Source: Halomonas sp. 25-S5
GTDB taxonomy: Bacteria; Pseudomonadota; Gammaproteobacteria; Pseudomonadales; Halomonadaceae
Reading direction: 5' to 3'
Length of the DNA stretch: 64,000 bases
NCBI RefSeq assembly: GCF_029889845.1
Contig: NZ_JARANV010000012.1
Span: forward strand, 1 to 64,000
Made by a program: the position numbers and the translations under genes. The notes under the pieces are model-generated. The model ran no database searches. It was not told the DNA's origin and was given only the letters and a program-made list of their open reading frames with translations. Below are positions 15,978 through 25,249 of this stretch, piece after piece. Every line of letters begins with the position of its first letter. The first letter of the stretch is position 1.

Positions 15978-16256
15978 TCAGGGCGGTGAATTGCTCGGGT
16001 CGATGGTGCGGTAGACCAGGCGCAGCTCGTCGATGGAGAGGTGCTCCAGCTTCCCCGAGAGGAGGTCGCTGATCTTCTGCATCGGCAGACCGGCGCGGCG
16101 GGCGATTTCCTTGCTGCCCAGGTCCGACACGGCGATCAGCCGCGTGATGATGCGCATGAGGCGTGACCGTTTTTCCAGGTCCCTGACATCGAGGTCAGGG
16201 CAGCTTCGCGGGGGGTCGGTGAGTTCCGCGTGGGCGGTGTGACGTGCCGTGCTCAT
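15978..16256 (-). CDS. Small XRE-type helix-turn-helix regulator
   Basis: 92 residues. The C-terminal half carries a HigA/Xre-like helix-turn-helix: LGSKEIARRAGLPMQKISDL followed by a short LSIDELRLVYRTID helix. The ATG at 16256 is chosen because GGAG lies about 6 bases upstream; the frame is open ten codons further. No toxin gene adjoins it, so it is either an orphan antitoxin-like protein or a stand-alone regulator. It has its own terminator and is divergent from lhgO. Confidence 0.7.
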   Translation of the reverse strand: MSTARHTAHAELTDPPRSCPDLDVRDLEKRSRLMRIITRLIAVSDLGSKEIARRAGLPMQKISDLLSGKLEHLSIDELRLVYRTIDPSNSPP

Positions 16257-16475
16257 GATGCTCCAGTGGGCGGTTTCGACAGCCACACTATGGGGGCTAT
16301 CCGGCGTTTTTGCCAGTATCGATTCGGTGATTCTTTGGTGTTATTCGAGGCCTCATGCCAAGACTCTGCGCAACCCGCGCCAGGTCTGACGCGTCGTGAC
16401 TCGATCGACGGGTTAGACTGACGAGGCCACGCCGTGACGACGGCATGGCCGTCTCATTGGAGGAGCGAGGACGGC

Positions 16476-17672
16476 ATGTACGATTTCATCATCATCGGTG
16501 GCGGCATCCTGGGCATGTCCACCGCCATGCAGCTCAAGCAGGCCTATCCGGATCGCCGCATGCTGGTGGTGGAGAAGGAGGGCGAGGCGGCGTGCCACCA
16601 GACTGGCCACAACAGCGGCGTGATCCACGCCGGTGTCTATTACACGCCGGGCAGCCTCAAAGCGCGCTTCTGCCTGGCGGGCAACCGGGCCACCAAGGCT
16701 TTCTGCGAGGCCCACGCCATCCCCTATGACAGCTGCGGCAAGCTGCTGGTGGCCACCAATGACCTGGAGATGCAGCGCATGCAGGCGCTGTGGGAGCGCA
16801 CCGAGGCCAATGGCCTGGAGCGCGAGTGGCTGGGGCCCGAGGCGCTCGCCGAGCGAGAACCCAACATCACCGGGCTCGGCGGCATCTTCGTGCCCTCCAG
16901 CGGCATCGTCGACTACGCCGCGGTGACCCGGGCCATGGCCGCCGAGTTCGAGCGGATGGGCGGCGAGATCCGCTTCGGGGCGGAGGTCACCGCCCTGGAG
17001 GAGCGACGCCAGGAGGTGGTAGTGACCACCGGCGCCGGCGAGTTCGCCGGGCGCTATCTCGTGACCTGCTCGGGGCTGATGGCCGACCGGGTGGTGCGCA
17101 TGCTGGGCCAGGATCCCGGCTTCACCATCTGCCCCTTCCGCGGCGAGTACTATCGGCTGCCCGAGCAGCACAACGACATCGTCAACCACCTCATCTATCC
17201 GATTCCGGATCCCTCCATGCCCTTCCTGGGCGTGCACCTGACGCGGATGATCGACGGCTCGGTCACCGTGGGCCCCAATGCGGTGCTGGCCTTCAAGCGC
17301 GAGGGCTACCGCCGGCGTGACGTGTCGCTCGGCGACATGGCGCGGATGTTCAGCGACCCGGGCATCCTCCGGGTGCTGGGTCGCAACCTGAAACCGGGCC
17401 TCACCGAGATGAAGAACTCGCTGCACAAGCGCGGCTACCTCGAGCTGGTGCGCAAGTACTGCCCGAGCCTGGACCTGGAGGACCTGGGCCCCTATCCGGC
17501 CGGCGTGCGCGCCCAGGCGGTGTCCCGCGATGGCAAGCTGGTGGATGACTTCCTGTTCGTCAACACGCCGCGCACCGTCAACGTGGGCAATGCCCCGTCG
17601 CCGGCGGCCACCTCGGCTATTCCCATCGGTGTCCATATCGTCGACAAGGTGAAGGCGCTGGTCGAGGAGTGA
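16476..17672 (+). CDS. lhgO: L-2-hydroxyglutarate oxidase/dehydrogenase
   Basis: 398 residues, FAD-dependent, DAO superfamily. The FAD fingerprint FIIIGGGILGMSTAMQL is at residues 4-20. The GHNSGVIHAGVYYTPGSLKA block is the LhgO signature and includes the flavin-contact histidines. LhgO oxidises L-2-hydroxyglutarate to 2-oxoglutarate and passes electrons to the quinone pool. The ATG at 16476 has GGAGGA upstream; the frame is open 14 codons further. It is followed by a TAXI TRAP transporter operon on the same strand, about 160 bp away. E. coli csiD and gabDTP partners are absent. Confidence 0.88.
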   Translation: MYDFIIIGGGILGMSTAMQLKQAYPDRRMLVVEKEGEAACHQTGHNSGVIHAGVYYTPGSLKARFCLAGNRATKAFCEAHAIPYDSCGKLLVATNDLEMQRMQALWERTEANGLEREWLGPEALAEREPNITGLGGIFVPSSGIVDYAAVTRAMAAEFERMGGEIRFGAEVTALEERRQEVVVTTGAGEFAGRYLVTCSGLMADRVVRMLGQDPGFTICPFRGEYYRLPEQHNDIVNHLIYPIPDPSMPFLGVHLTRMIDGSVTVGPNAVLAFKREGYRRRDVSLGDMARMFSDPGILRVLGRNLKPGLTEMKNSLHKRGYLELVRKYCPSLDLEDLGPYPAGVRAQAVSRDGKLVDDFLFVNTPRTVNVGNAPSPAATSAIPIGVHIVDKVKALVEE

Positions 17673-17834
17673 GTCCAGGATTCGACCTTGGGTGAATTGC
17701 CGAAAATCTCGGGGAACGTAGAAATAGTAGCATTGGGTTCTCACGCTGCGCCCGTGCTAGCGTGAGGTGAGGCGCCATGGATGCCGGCGCCGAGACAATT
17801 CACAACAAACCTGTTCCAGGACTGGAGGATTGCC

Positions 17835-18794
17835 ATGCGATTCCTGAAGTACGCCGCTGCCGCCACGCTGATGGCCACGGCCCCCCTGGCTGCCGCGCAG
17901 CAGCTCTCCGTCGCCACCGGCGGTACCGGCGGCACCTACTATCCCTACGGGGGTGGCCTGGCCGAGATGATCGGCAAGCACATCGAGGGCTACGACGCCG
18001 TGGCCGAGGTGACCGGCGCCTCGGTGGAGAACATGGGGCTGGTGTGGCGGGGGGATTCCGACCTCGCCCTGGCACTGGCCGACACCGTCTATCAGGCCTA
18101 CAACGGCACCGGCGACTTCGAGGGACGCCAGCTGGAGAACATCCGTGCGCTGGCCTCCATCTACCCCAACGCCGTGCAGATCGTCACCCTGGCCGATTCC
18201 GGCATCGAGTCGCTCTCCGACCTCGAGGGCAAGACGGTCTCCGTGGGCGCCCCGGGCAGTGGTACCGAGGTCAACGCCCAGACCCTGCTCGAGGCCAACG
18301 GCATCACCTATGACGACTTCGACCCGCGGCGCCTGAATTTCAACGAGACCGCCGATGCCATCCGCGACGGCGACATCGACGCCGGCTTCTGGAGCGTAGG
18401 CCCGCCCACCAGCTCGATCATGAACCTGGCCACCACCCGCGACATCCGCCTGGTCGGCCTGACCGACGAGGAGGTCGCCAAGGCCAAGCAGGCCGAGCCC
18501 GTGTTCGCTGCCTACACGCTGAAGGCGGGCCTCTACGAGGGCATGGACGAGGCGGTACAGAGCATCGGCATCCCCAACGTGCTGGCGGTGAGCAGCGAGA
18601 TGGACGAGGAGCTGGCCTACCAGATTACCAAGGTGCTCTTCGAGTACACCGACGAGCTGATCGCCATCCACCCGGCGGCCAACGACACCACCGTGGAGTT
18701 CAGCGTGGAGTCGACTCCGATCGCCTTCCATCCGGGTGCGCTGCGCTACTACGAGGAAGTGGGTGCCGAGATCGCCGATCATCAGCGTCCCTGA
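17835..18794 (+). CDS. TAXI family TRAP transporter solute-binding protein
   Basis: 319 residues with a Sec signal (MRFLKYAAAATLMATAPLAA, cleavage about residue 21). The TAXI motif is LSVATGGTGGTYYPYGGGLA, and VSVGAPGSGTEVNA is the second conserved ligand-loop region. It captures a substrate in the periplasm for the fused permease two genes downstream. GGAGG precedes the ATG. TAXI substrates are mostly unknown; glutamate, 2-oxoglutarate and related acids are reported for some. Confidence 0.9.
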   Translation: MRFLKYAAAATLMATAPLAAAQQLSVATGGTGGTYYPYGGGLAEMIGKHIEGYDAVAEVTGASVENMGLVWRGDSDLALALADTVYQAYNGTGDFEGRQLENIRALASIYPNAVQIVTLADSGIESLSDLEGKTVSVGAPGSGTEVNAQTLLEANGITYDDFDPRRLNFNETADAIRDGDIDAGFWSVGPPTSSIMNLATTRDIRLVGLTDEEVAKAKQAEPVFAAYTLKAGLYEGMDEAVQSIGIPNVLAVSSEMDEELAYQITKVLFEYTDELIAIHPAANDTTVEFSVESTPIAFHPGALRYYEEVGAEIADHQRP

Positions 18795-18800
18795 CGCGCC

Positions 18801-19343
18801 ATGCGCACATCACGCCTGATCGCGGGGCGGGCCTGGCTGCCCGCCCTGCTGCTTTGTGTGGGACTTGCGGCCGGCGATCCGGCGGCCGGCGATCCGGCGG
18901 ACGGCGATCCGGCGGCCGGCAGCCCGGCGGTCGCGGCCGACCAGGCCCGGCTGGAGGTGCTGGACGCCGATGGCGAGCGCCTGGTGAGCCTGCCGATGCC
19001 CGAGGGGGAGGGCTGGTGCCTGGAGTGGAACCACTCGGTGGAGGGGTTCGCGGTGCTGGACTGCTATCGCCATCGGCAGGGTCGCATGGTCCTGACGCGC
19101 AGCCACCTGCCCGACTTCGCCGCGGGGCTGGACCATATCCCCGGGCGCGGCCGCCAGGTCTCCGACGGCGAGGGCGGCTACTGGATCGAGGCGATCGACG
19201 AGCCGGTGCCGGGCAACGCCTACCGATTGCGGGTAGGCGCCATGCGCGTGAATCACCGCCTGGTAGTGGACGGCGAGCGCATCAGCTTGAGTCGCCTGGC
19301 CGAGAACCAGCCGGTAACCGTCCGCCTCACACCCCCTGAATGA
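18801..19343 (+). CDS. DUF1850 protein, TAXI TRAP partner
   Basis: 180 residues with an N-terminal signal. The core LSLPMPEGEGWCLEWNHSVE-like stretch and a later SHLPDFAAGLDHIPGRG block match DUF1850, a small exported domain found with TAXI TRAP genes. It is six bases after the binding-protein gene. After the signal there is a low-complexity insert of GDPAAGDPADGDPAAGSP made by a 15-bp tandem repeat. The role in transport is unknown. Confidence 0.75.
   Translation: MRTSRLIAGRAWLPALLLCVGLAAGDPAAGDPADGDPAAGSPAVAADQARLEVLDADGERLVSLPMPEGEGWCLEWNHSVEGFAVLDCYRHRQGRMVLTRSHLPDFAAGLDHIPGRGRQVSDGEGGYWIEAIDEPVPGNAYRLRVGAMRVNHRLVVDGERISLSRLAENQPVTVRLTPPE
18867..18926 (+). repeat. 15-bp tandem repeat inside the DUF1850 gene
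   Basis: About four copies of a unit like ggcgatccggcggcc, with one or two substitutions, encode repeated GDPA(A/D). It sits just after the signal peptide, so length changes in multiples of five residues would be tolerated. Confidence 0.75.
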
Positions 19344-19365
19344 ACCACGACCCTGGGATAATCAC

Positions 19366-21381
19366 ATGAGCGATTCGGGCACCTCCCCCATCATTCCCGG
19401 CAGCCAGGCGAACCATTCCCGCCCGGTGCTGTGGCTGATCACCCTGGTGGCGGTGGGGCTATCGCTGTTCCAGCTCTACTCCGCGGGCATCCAGCCGCTG
19501 GGCCTCTTCTATCAGCGCAGCATCCACCTGATGCTGATCATGATGATGGCCTTCCTGATGTTCCCGTTGCTGGGGCCGAAGCATGGTCGCGGGCCTATCA
19601 GCGGACTGGTCGACGCAGTCTTCCTCGGCGGGGCGCTGATCACCGGCGGCTACCTGGTGCTCTTTCTCGACGAGATCATCAACCGTGCCGGCTTCTGGAG
19701 CCAGGCCGATATCGTGGTCGGCTGCATCGCCACCGTCACCGTGCTCGAGGCAGCGCGCCGGGCGGTGGGCCTGGGCATGACCATCATCGGGATGGTCGCC
19801 ATCCTCTACGCCTTCGCCGGCCCGCGCGGCGAGCTGCCGTGGCTCGGCCAGTTCCTGCCCGGCATCCTCGAGCACCGCGGCTACAACCTGGACCGCCTGG
19901 TGGGCCAGCTCTACCTGGGCCAGGAGGGCATCTTCGGCCTTCCGCTGGGCGTGGCGGCCACCTACATCTTCATCTTCGTGCTGTTCGGCGCCTTCCTGGA
20001 GATCACCGGCGCGGGCAAGTTCTTCATCGACCTGGCCTATGCCGCCACCGGTCGCCAGCGCGGCGGCCCGGCCAAGGCGGCGGTCATCGCCTCGGCGGGC
20101 ATGGGCTCGATCTCCGGCAGCGCCATGGCCAACGTGGTGACCACCGGGGCGTTCACCATCCCGCTGATGAAGCGCCTGGGCTACAAGCCGGCTCAGGCCG
20201 GCGGCATCGAAGCGGCGGCCTCCACCGGCGGGCAGATCATGCCGCCGCTGATGGGTGCCGGGGCCTTCCTGATCGCCGAGTACACCCGGATGCCCTACCT
20301 CGAGGTGGTCAAGGTCAGCATCCTGCCGGCCATCATGTACTTCGCCACCGTCTATCTCTTCGTCCACATCATCGCCCTCAAGCAGGGCATGCAGGGCATA
20401 CCGCGCTCGGAGCTGCCCCAGATGCGCGACGTCATGGGGGCCGGTTGGCACTTCCTGCTGCCACTGCTGGTGCTGGTGTGGCTGCTGGTGATGAACATGT
20501 CACCCATGCGGGTGGGCTACTACGCCATCCTCACCATGCTGGCCGTGGCGGTGGCGCGCTTCGCGGTGTGGTTCCTGTTCATCGCGCCACGCGAGGGCCA
20601 GAGGGTGACCGCGGAGACCCTGCGCGAGGCGCTGAAGGCCGGGCTGGTCAAGCTGGTCGGCGGCCTGGAGCTGGGCGCGCGCAATGCTGTGGCCGTCTCC
20701 ATGGCCTGCGCCGTGGCCGGCGTGATCGTCGGCGTGGTGGGTCTGACGGGTCTGGGGCTCAAGTTCTCCTCGATGATGATGGCCTTCTCCGGCGGCAACC
20801 TGCTGCTGGCGCTGGTGATGGTGCTGCTGGCCAGTCTGGTGCTGGGCATGGGCCTGCCGGTCACGGCCAGCTACATCGTGCTGATCGTGCTGGTGGGGCC
20901 GGCGCTGACCACCGAATTCGGCGTGCCGCTGCTGATCGCCCACCTGGTGGTGTTCTGGTACTCCCAGGACTCCAACGTCACGCCGCCCATTGCGCTGGCC
21001 GGTTTCGCCGGCGCGGCAATCGCCGGTGCCAAGCCCATGGAGACCGGCTTTCAGGCCTGGAAGTTCGCCAAGGGCCTCTACCTGATCCCGCTGTTCATGG
21101 TCTACAACCCGGAGATCATCATGGGGGGGTCGGTGCCGGTGCTGGTATGGACTGCCTTCATCGGCTTCCTGGCCCTGGGGGCCTTCGCCACTTCCCTGGA
21201 AGGCTTCCTCTTCACCTGGATGTCCTGGCCGGTGCGCCTGGTACTGCTGCCGGCAATCGTCGCAGCCTTCTACCCCGGCCTGATGGTGGAAGTGGCCGGG
21301 GTGATGGTGATGGTGCTGGCGCTGGCCGGAAACTGGCTGGCCAGCCGCCGTGAGGCGGGGCTGTCCGAGCGGTCAAGATGA
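19366..21381 (+). CDS. TRAP transporter fused small and large permease subunits (4TM/12TM)
   Basis: 671 residues with about 16 or more membrane segments. The N-terminal four-helix part is DctQ-like. From about residue 130 the DctM-like part carries GAFLEITGAGKFFIDLAYA, MGSISGSAMANVVTTGAFTI and the ASTGGQIMPPLMGAGAFLI substrate/Na+ region. It couples sodium flow to uptake of the ligand held by the TAXI protein. It closes the three-gene TAXI operon. Confidence 0.92.
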   Translation: MSDSGTSPIIPGSQANHSRPVLWLITLVAVGLSLFQLYSAGIQPLGLFYQRSIHLMLIMMMAFLMFPLLGPKHGRGPISGLVDAVFLGGALITGGYLVLFLDEIINRAGFWSQADIVVGCIATVTVLEAARRAVGLGMTIIGMVAILYAFAGPRGELPWLGQFLPGILEHRGYNLDRLVGQLYLGQEGIFGLPLGVAATYIFIFVLFGAFLEITGAGKFFIDLAYAATGRQRGGPAKAAVIASAGMGSISGSAMANVVTTGAFTIPLMKRLGYKPAQAGGIEAAASTGGQIMPPLMGAGAFLIAEYTRMPYLEVVKVSILPAIMYFATVYLFVHIIALKQGMQGIPRSELPQMRDVMGAGWHFLLPLLVLVWLLVMNMSPMRVGYYAILTMLAVAVARFAVWFLFIAPREGQRVTAETLREALKAGLVKLVGGLELGARNAVAVSMACAVAGVIVGVVGLTGLGLKFSSMMMAFSGGNLLLALVMVLLASLVLGMGLPVTASYIVLIVLVGPALTTEFGVPLLIAHLVVFWYSQDSNVTPPIALAGFAGAAIAGAKPMETGFQAWKFAKGLYLIPLFMVYNPEIIMGGSVPVLVWTAFIGFLALGAFATSLEGFLFTWMSWPVRLVLLPAIVAAFYPGLMVEVAGVMVMVLALAGNWLASRREAGLSERSR

Positions 21382-21468
21382 CGGTGCAGGTCCGCAGCTT
21401 TAGAATGTGTGGCTTTCCTTTCCGCACTCTTTACCTACCGTACTGAGGCAGTTGCCGAGGAGCAGGCC

Positions 21469-21993
21469 ATGCAGTCCGATACACAGGCGCCGAGGGTTGG
21501 CGTGATCATGGGGTCGACGTCCGACTGGCCGGTGATGGAGCATGCGGTGGCGATGCTCGAGCGGCTGGGCGTGTCCTGCGAGAGCCGGGTGGTTTCCGCC
21601 CACCGCACCCCCGACCTGCTCTTCGACTACGCCAAGGGCGCGGCCGAGCGGGGCCTGTCGGTGATCATCGCCGGCGCCGGCGGGGCGGCCCACCTGCCGG
21701 GCATGGTGGCCTCGCAGACCGCGCTGCCGGTGCTTGGCGTGCCGGTGGAGTCCAAGGCGCTCAAGGGCCTGGACTCGCTGCTCTCCATTGTGCAGATGCC
21801 CGGCGGTATCGCCGTGGGCACGCTCGCCATCGGCAAGGCCGGCGCCACCAACGCCGGTCTGCTGGCCGCGCAGATCGTCGGCCTGCAGGATGCAACCGTG
21901 CGCGCCGCCGTGGAGGCCTTCCGCGCCGAGCAGACCCAGACGGTGCTCGACCATCCTGATCCCCGGCCCGACCCCCGGCCCGATAGCGAATGA
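21469..21993 (+). CDS. purE: N5-carboxyaminoimidazole ribonucleotide mutase PurE
   Basis: 174 residues, class I PurE. Signatures are [17 protein letters not shown] near the N-terminus, the SAHRTPD loop and [12 protein letters not shown]. It moves the carboxyl group of N5-CAIR to C4 in purine biosynthesis. Start at 21469 (MQSDTQAPR) is preferred over an upstream in-frame codon because the family begins near this point. A short [12 protein letters not shown] tail is encoded by a small direct repeat. purK follows after 11 bases. Confidence 0.93.
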   Translation: MQSDTQAPRVGVIMGSTSDWPVMEHAVAMLERLGVSCESRVVSAHRTPDLLFDYAKGAAERGLSVIIAGAGGAAHLPGMVASQTALPVLGVPVESKALKGLDSLLSIVQMPGGIAVGTLAIGKAGATNAGLLAAQIVGLQDATVRAAVEAFRAEQTQTVLDHPDPRPDPRPDSE

Positions 21994-22004
21994 AGGAGCC
22001 CACC

Positions 22005-23132
22005 ATGAATATCGGCGTCCTGGGTGCCGGCCAGCTCGGCCGCATGCTGGCCCTCGCCGGCTACCCGCTGGCCAACCGCTTTACCTTCCTCGACACCACC
22101 GGCCACCCCAGCGCGGGCATCGGCGAGGTGATGATCCTGAATTTGAATGAAGAGGGGGACCGCAAGCATCTCGACGCCTTCCTCGAGAAGGTCGATCTCG
22201 TCACCTACGAGTTCGAGCACCTGCCGGTCTCGCTGGTCCAGGCGATCGAGGAGGTCAGGCCGGTCTATCCCGGAAGCCGAGCGATCCGCGTCTGTCAGAA
22301 CCGCGCCGAGGAGAAGGCGCTGTTCGATCGCCTGGGCATTCCTACCCCTGCCTATCGCCTGGTGGAGCATGCCGATGAGCTCGAGGCCGCGGCCCGCGAG
22401 CTGGGCTGCCCGGTGGTGGCCAAGTCGGTCACCGAGGGCTATGACGGCAAGGGCCAGGCGGTGCTCAAGGACCCCGGTGAGGCCCATGACGCCTGGCGCG
22501 CGATCAACCACCCGCGGCTGGTCGTGGAGGCCTTCGTCGACTTCGTGCGCGAGGTATCGATCATCGCCGTGCGCGGTCGTGACGGCGAGGTGGCCTTCTA
22601 TCCCATGGCCGAGAACCAGCACGTGGAGGGCATCCTGCGCTACTCCATCGCGCCCCTGCCGGACCTGGACGCGGGGGTCGAGCAGATCGCCGACGGCTAC
22701 ATCCGTGCCCTGCTCGACGCGCTCGACTACGTGGGCGTGCTGACCCTGGAGCTCTTCCAGTGCGCCGATGGCAGCCTGCTGGCCAACGAGATGGCCCCCC
22801 GGGTGCACAACTCCGGCCACTGGTCGATCGACGGTGCGGTGACCAGCCAGTTCGAGAACCACCTGCGTGCCATCCAGGGGCTGCCACTGGGCGATACCTC
22901 GGCGCGCATGCCGACCTGCATGGTCAACGTGATCGGCCGCGAGGGCGATCCGGCCGAGATCCTGGCCTTGCCGGACGCCCACCTGCATCGCTACGACAAG
23001 AGCGAGCGAGCCGGCCGCAAGCTGGCCCACATCAACCTGCTCGCGCCGACCCACGAGGCACTGCTGGAACGGGTGCGCGCCTGTGCGGCCCTGCTGCCGG
23101 ACGCCTCCGCGCCGCGCTTCAGCTTCGAGTAG
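22005..23132 (+). CDS. purK: N5-carboxyaminoimidazole ribonucleotide synthase PurK
   Basis: 375 residues, ATP-grasp fold. The N-terminal GVLGAGQLGRMLALAGYPL is the PurK signature. ATP-site residues lie around VAKSVTEGYDGKGQ and EAFVDFVREVSIIAVR. Metal-site region is LANEMAPRVHNSGHW. It carboxylates AIR using bicarbonate and ATP. The pair purE-purK ends in a strong hairpin. Confidence 0.94.
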   Translation: MNIGVLGAGQLGRMLALAGYPLANRFTFLDTTGHPSAGIGEVMILNLNEEGDRKHLDAFLEKVDLVTYEFEHLPVSLVQAIEEVRPVYPGSRAIRVCQNRAEEKALFDRLGIPTPAYRLVEHADELEAAARELGCPVVAKSVTEGYDGKGQAVLKDPGEAHDAWRAINHPRLVVEAFVDFVREVSIIAVRGRDGEVAFYPMAENQHVEGILRYSIAPLPDLDAGVEQIADGYIRALLDALDYVGVLTLELFQCADGSLLANEMAPRVHNSGHWSIDGAVTSQFENHLRAIQGLPLGDTSARMPTCMVNVIGREGDPAEILALPDAHLHRYDKSERAGRKLAHINLLAPTHEALLERVRACAALLPDASAPRFSFE

Positions 23133-23150
23133 ACCGGGCTTGCCCGCCGC

Positions 23151-23190
23151 CCATGAAGAAGACCCCGCCGATGCGGGGCCTTCTTCATGG
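23151..23190. terminator. Long hairpin after purK
   Basis: An 18-bp stem with one mismatch (23151-23168 with 23173-23190) and a 4-base loop stands about 20 bp after the purK stop. It also lies about 40 bp beyond the stop of the convergent DUF2231 gene, so it can serve both. There is only a short pyrimidine run and no strong T-tract. Confidence 0.7.
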
Positions 23191-23230
23191 TGCCTGCATG
23201 GGACAAGAGGGCAGGCCGGGGGTGGCGGGC

Positions 23231-23782
23231 TCAGCTGGCCGTGCGGCGCCCCATGAGCCCCAGCACGGCACAGGCGATACCGATGAGCACCATCACGACG
23301 ATCACCCAGGTCGGGACGAAGAAGGTGTGATAGACGTCCCAGCCGAACAGCTTCAGCAGTTCGGAGAACTGTGTCGTGGCCCCCACCAGGTGGCCGCCGA
23401 TGGTGCCGGTCGTGGCAAAGATGGAGATGCCGATCAGCGCGAGGATCACCAGTACCCAGCGACTGGCGCCATCGAAGGCCGAGCTGCCCGCCCGCCAGAC
23501 GAGTACGGTCAGCATGGTGAAGACACCCAGCGACCAGAGCGCCGTGAGGATATGATTGCGCACCAGGGGGCTTGCGGTGCTGGCTTCAAGTGGCCAGACC
23601 ATGAGGCCGGTGGTGATGGCCACCAGGGCGGCCAGCAGGCTCAGTATGAGCACCGGCAGCAGGGCGACGCGGCTGATTTCAGCCATGCGGCCGGGCAGCA
23701 GGGCGCCGATCAGGATCATCAGGGTAGCGAGTGTCCAGAAGCCCAACGGGAAGTGGACGAGCATATGGTGAATGCCGCTCAT
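23231..23782 (-). CDS. DUF2231-like membrane protein
   Basis: 183 residues, four to five hydrophobic segments. The N-terminal HHMLVHFPLGFWTLA matches the DUF2231 signature, and several helices carry histidines (HH, H, RNH, GGH, YH), which could bind heme. The ATG at 23782 overlaps the upstream gene's stop as ATGA. It is the second gene of a pair with an exported EB_dh-type heme protein, which suggests a membrane electron carrier. Function unknown. Confidence 0.65.
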   Translation of the reverse strand: MSGIHHMLVHFPLGFWTLATLMILIGALLPGRMAEISRVALLPVLILSLLAALVAITTGLMVWPLEASTASPLVRNHILTALWSLGVFTMLTVLVWRAGSSAFDGASRWVLVILALIGISIFATTGTIGGHLVGATTQFSELLKLFGWDVYHTFFVPTWVIVVMVLIGIACAVLGLMGRRTAS

Positions 23783-25179
23783 GATGCTTCTCCCTTGCGG
23801 TCGGTGGAGGTGTTGCGGAAGACAGGGAACAGCGCGATGGTAACGCCGAGCATGGCGATCAGGCCGGCGAGCAGGGTCAGGCCCCACTGGCGAATGATGG
23901 CGTCTTTGAACTCCATCTCCACGCCGTAGATCGCCAGCTGTCGCTCGCTGTGCCGGGCCTTTACCGGGGTGCCTTCGGCGATGTGCTCCGCGCCGGCATG
24001 GGCCCGGCTGACCAGCAGCGGCCAGTTCACCTGCCCGGGGTAGAAGAGGGTGACTTCCTTCCAGTCATCCGACCAGTCTGGCGTCCTGCCCTGGAAGGGG
24101 GTAGCCGTGAGGTCGGCATCCCGCCCCAGGCCCAGCGAGACGGGCAGCGATACGTTGTGCCAGCGTCCCCCGGTGGCATTGCGGTGTACCGAAAAAGCCG
24201 CCGCGTAGAGGCCTTGGTCGCGCAGGATCTTGTCGTCCAGCGGATTACCGGTATCCAGACGGCGGGAAAGGGTCACGTCCCAGTAGCCATCGGCCCAGCG
24301 CCCTTCACCCTGGACGGTGATGTCGCCCCGGGAGCCTTCCGTCTGGCGGAGGAAACGGCGTGGGATGACGTCGCCGTTCTGCCAGTCGTGGTCGGGATCG
24401 AAGTCGGTCGCGGTGGCCTCCGCCAGAAAGTAGGGGCTGTCGAAGTCCACCCGGCCGGCCTCGATGTCCTCCCAGCGCAGGGCGGTCTGGCCCGTTTTTT
24501 CCGGGTCAAACATCCATTGCGGTTGACCCGCATCGCCGTCCCAGTTGGTGGTATAGGGGCTGCGTCCCGCGTCCCCGGAACGTTCCGCGCCGACCCACTG
24601 GTCGTCGGAAAGGTTCAAGGGGTTAGAGCGATGGCCGCGCCAGTGCCAGAGATCAAGGAAGTAGCCCGCCTCGCGCTGGGCCTCGAGGGTCTCCGGCGCC
24701 TGGCGGCTGGCCCAGTCGGTCAGGTCGATGCGCGTACCGGGCATCGATTTGGAGACCTCTTCCGGGGCCTCGTCGGTGAGGCCGGCGGCCCCGGCCCCGA
24801 TGGTCATGTAGCCACCGTAACGCGCGAAGTTCGGTACGCTGCCGTCATCGAGCATCATTGCGACGCGATCCTCGTGGAGGCCATCGGGGTTGGAGCCAGG
24901 CATTCCGCTGCCCTTTCTCACCCAGTCGCCATCCTCGTAGACCAGCACGTCGTGGAGGATATGCGGACGCTCTGCGGGCCATCGGTAGCGGAAGAAGATG
25001 TGTGAGTCGTTATAGGCGGCCTGGACCTGCAGCGGCATGGTCAGCTCATCGGGAATCGCGATATTGCGCTCCGGGTCGTCCTCGATCACCCCGCTGCCAT
25101 GGGTGACCCAGGCGAGGCCCAGTGCGACGGGCAGCCCCAGGACCAGCCAAGGGGTGGCGCCCTTGTCTTGACGTGCCAT
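23779..25179 (-). CDS. Exported ethylbenzene-dehydrogenase-type heme-binding protein with C-terminal anchor
   Basis: 466 residues. A signal anchor or leader (LVLGLPVALGLAWVTHG) is at the start and a membrane helix (LTLLAGLIAMLGVTIALF) is at the end. Between them are features of the EB_dh heme domain seen in gamma subunits of DMSO-reductase-type II enzymes: QVQAAYNDSHIFFRYRW near residue 50 and YWDVTLSRRLDTG near residue 310. The ATG at 25179 has AGGAG 6 bases upstream. No molybdenum enzyme is beside it, so it may work as a free-standing cytochrome b-like carrier with the DUF2231 protein. Confidence 0.65.
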   Translation of the reverse strand: MARQDKGATPWLVLGLPVALGLAWVTHGSGVIEDDPERNIAIPDELTMPLQVQAAYNDSHIFFRYRWPAERPHILHDVLVYEDGDWVRKGSGMPGSNPDGLHEDRVAMMLDDGSVPNFARYGGYMTIGAGAAGLTDEAPEEVSKSMPGTRIDLTDWASRQAPETLEAQREAGYFLDLWHWRGHRSNPLNLSDDQWVGAERSGDAGRSPYTTNWDGDAGQPQWMFDPEKTGQTALRWEDIEAGRVDFDSPYFLAEATATDFDPDHDWQNGDVIPRRFLRQTEGSRGDITVQGEGRWADGYWDVTLSRRLDTGNPLDDKILRDQGLYAAAFSVHRNATGGRWHNVSLPVSLGLGRDADLTATPFQGRTPDWSDDWKEVTLFYPGQVNWPLLVSRAHAGAEHIAEGTPVKARHSERQLAIYGVEMEFKDAIIRQWGLTLLAGLIAMLGVTIALFPVFRNTSTDRKGEAS

Positions 25180-25249
25180 ATAAACTCCTGAATCAGAGAG
25201 TAAGGTGATGTAACGAATATTCAGTATGGACCCTGGAGGGAGTCCTTGT

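Noticed and set aside
19431-21353. A 640-codon open frame inside the TRAP fused permease gene in another frame
   Set aside because: Arginine/glycine/proline-rich with no membrane pattern; the +1 permease frame has all TRAP motifs.
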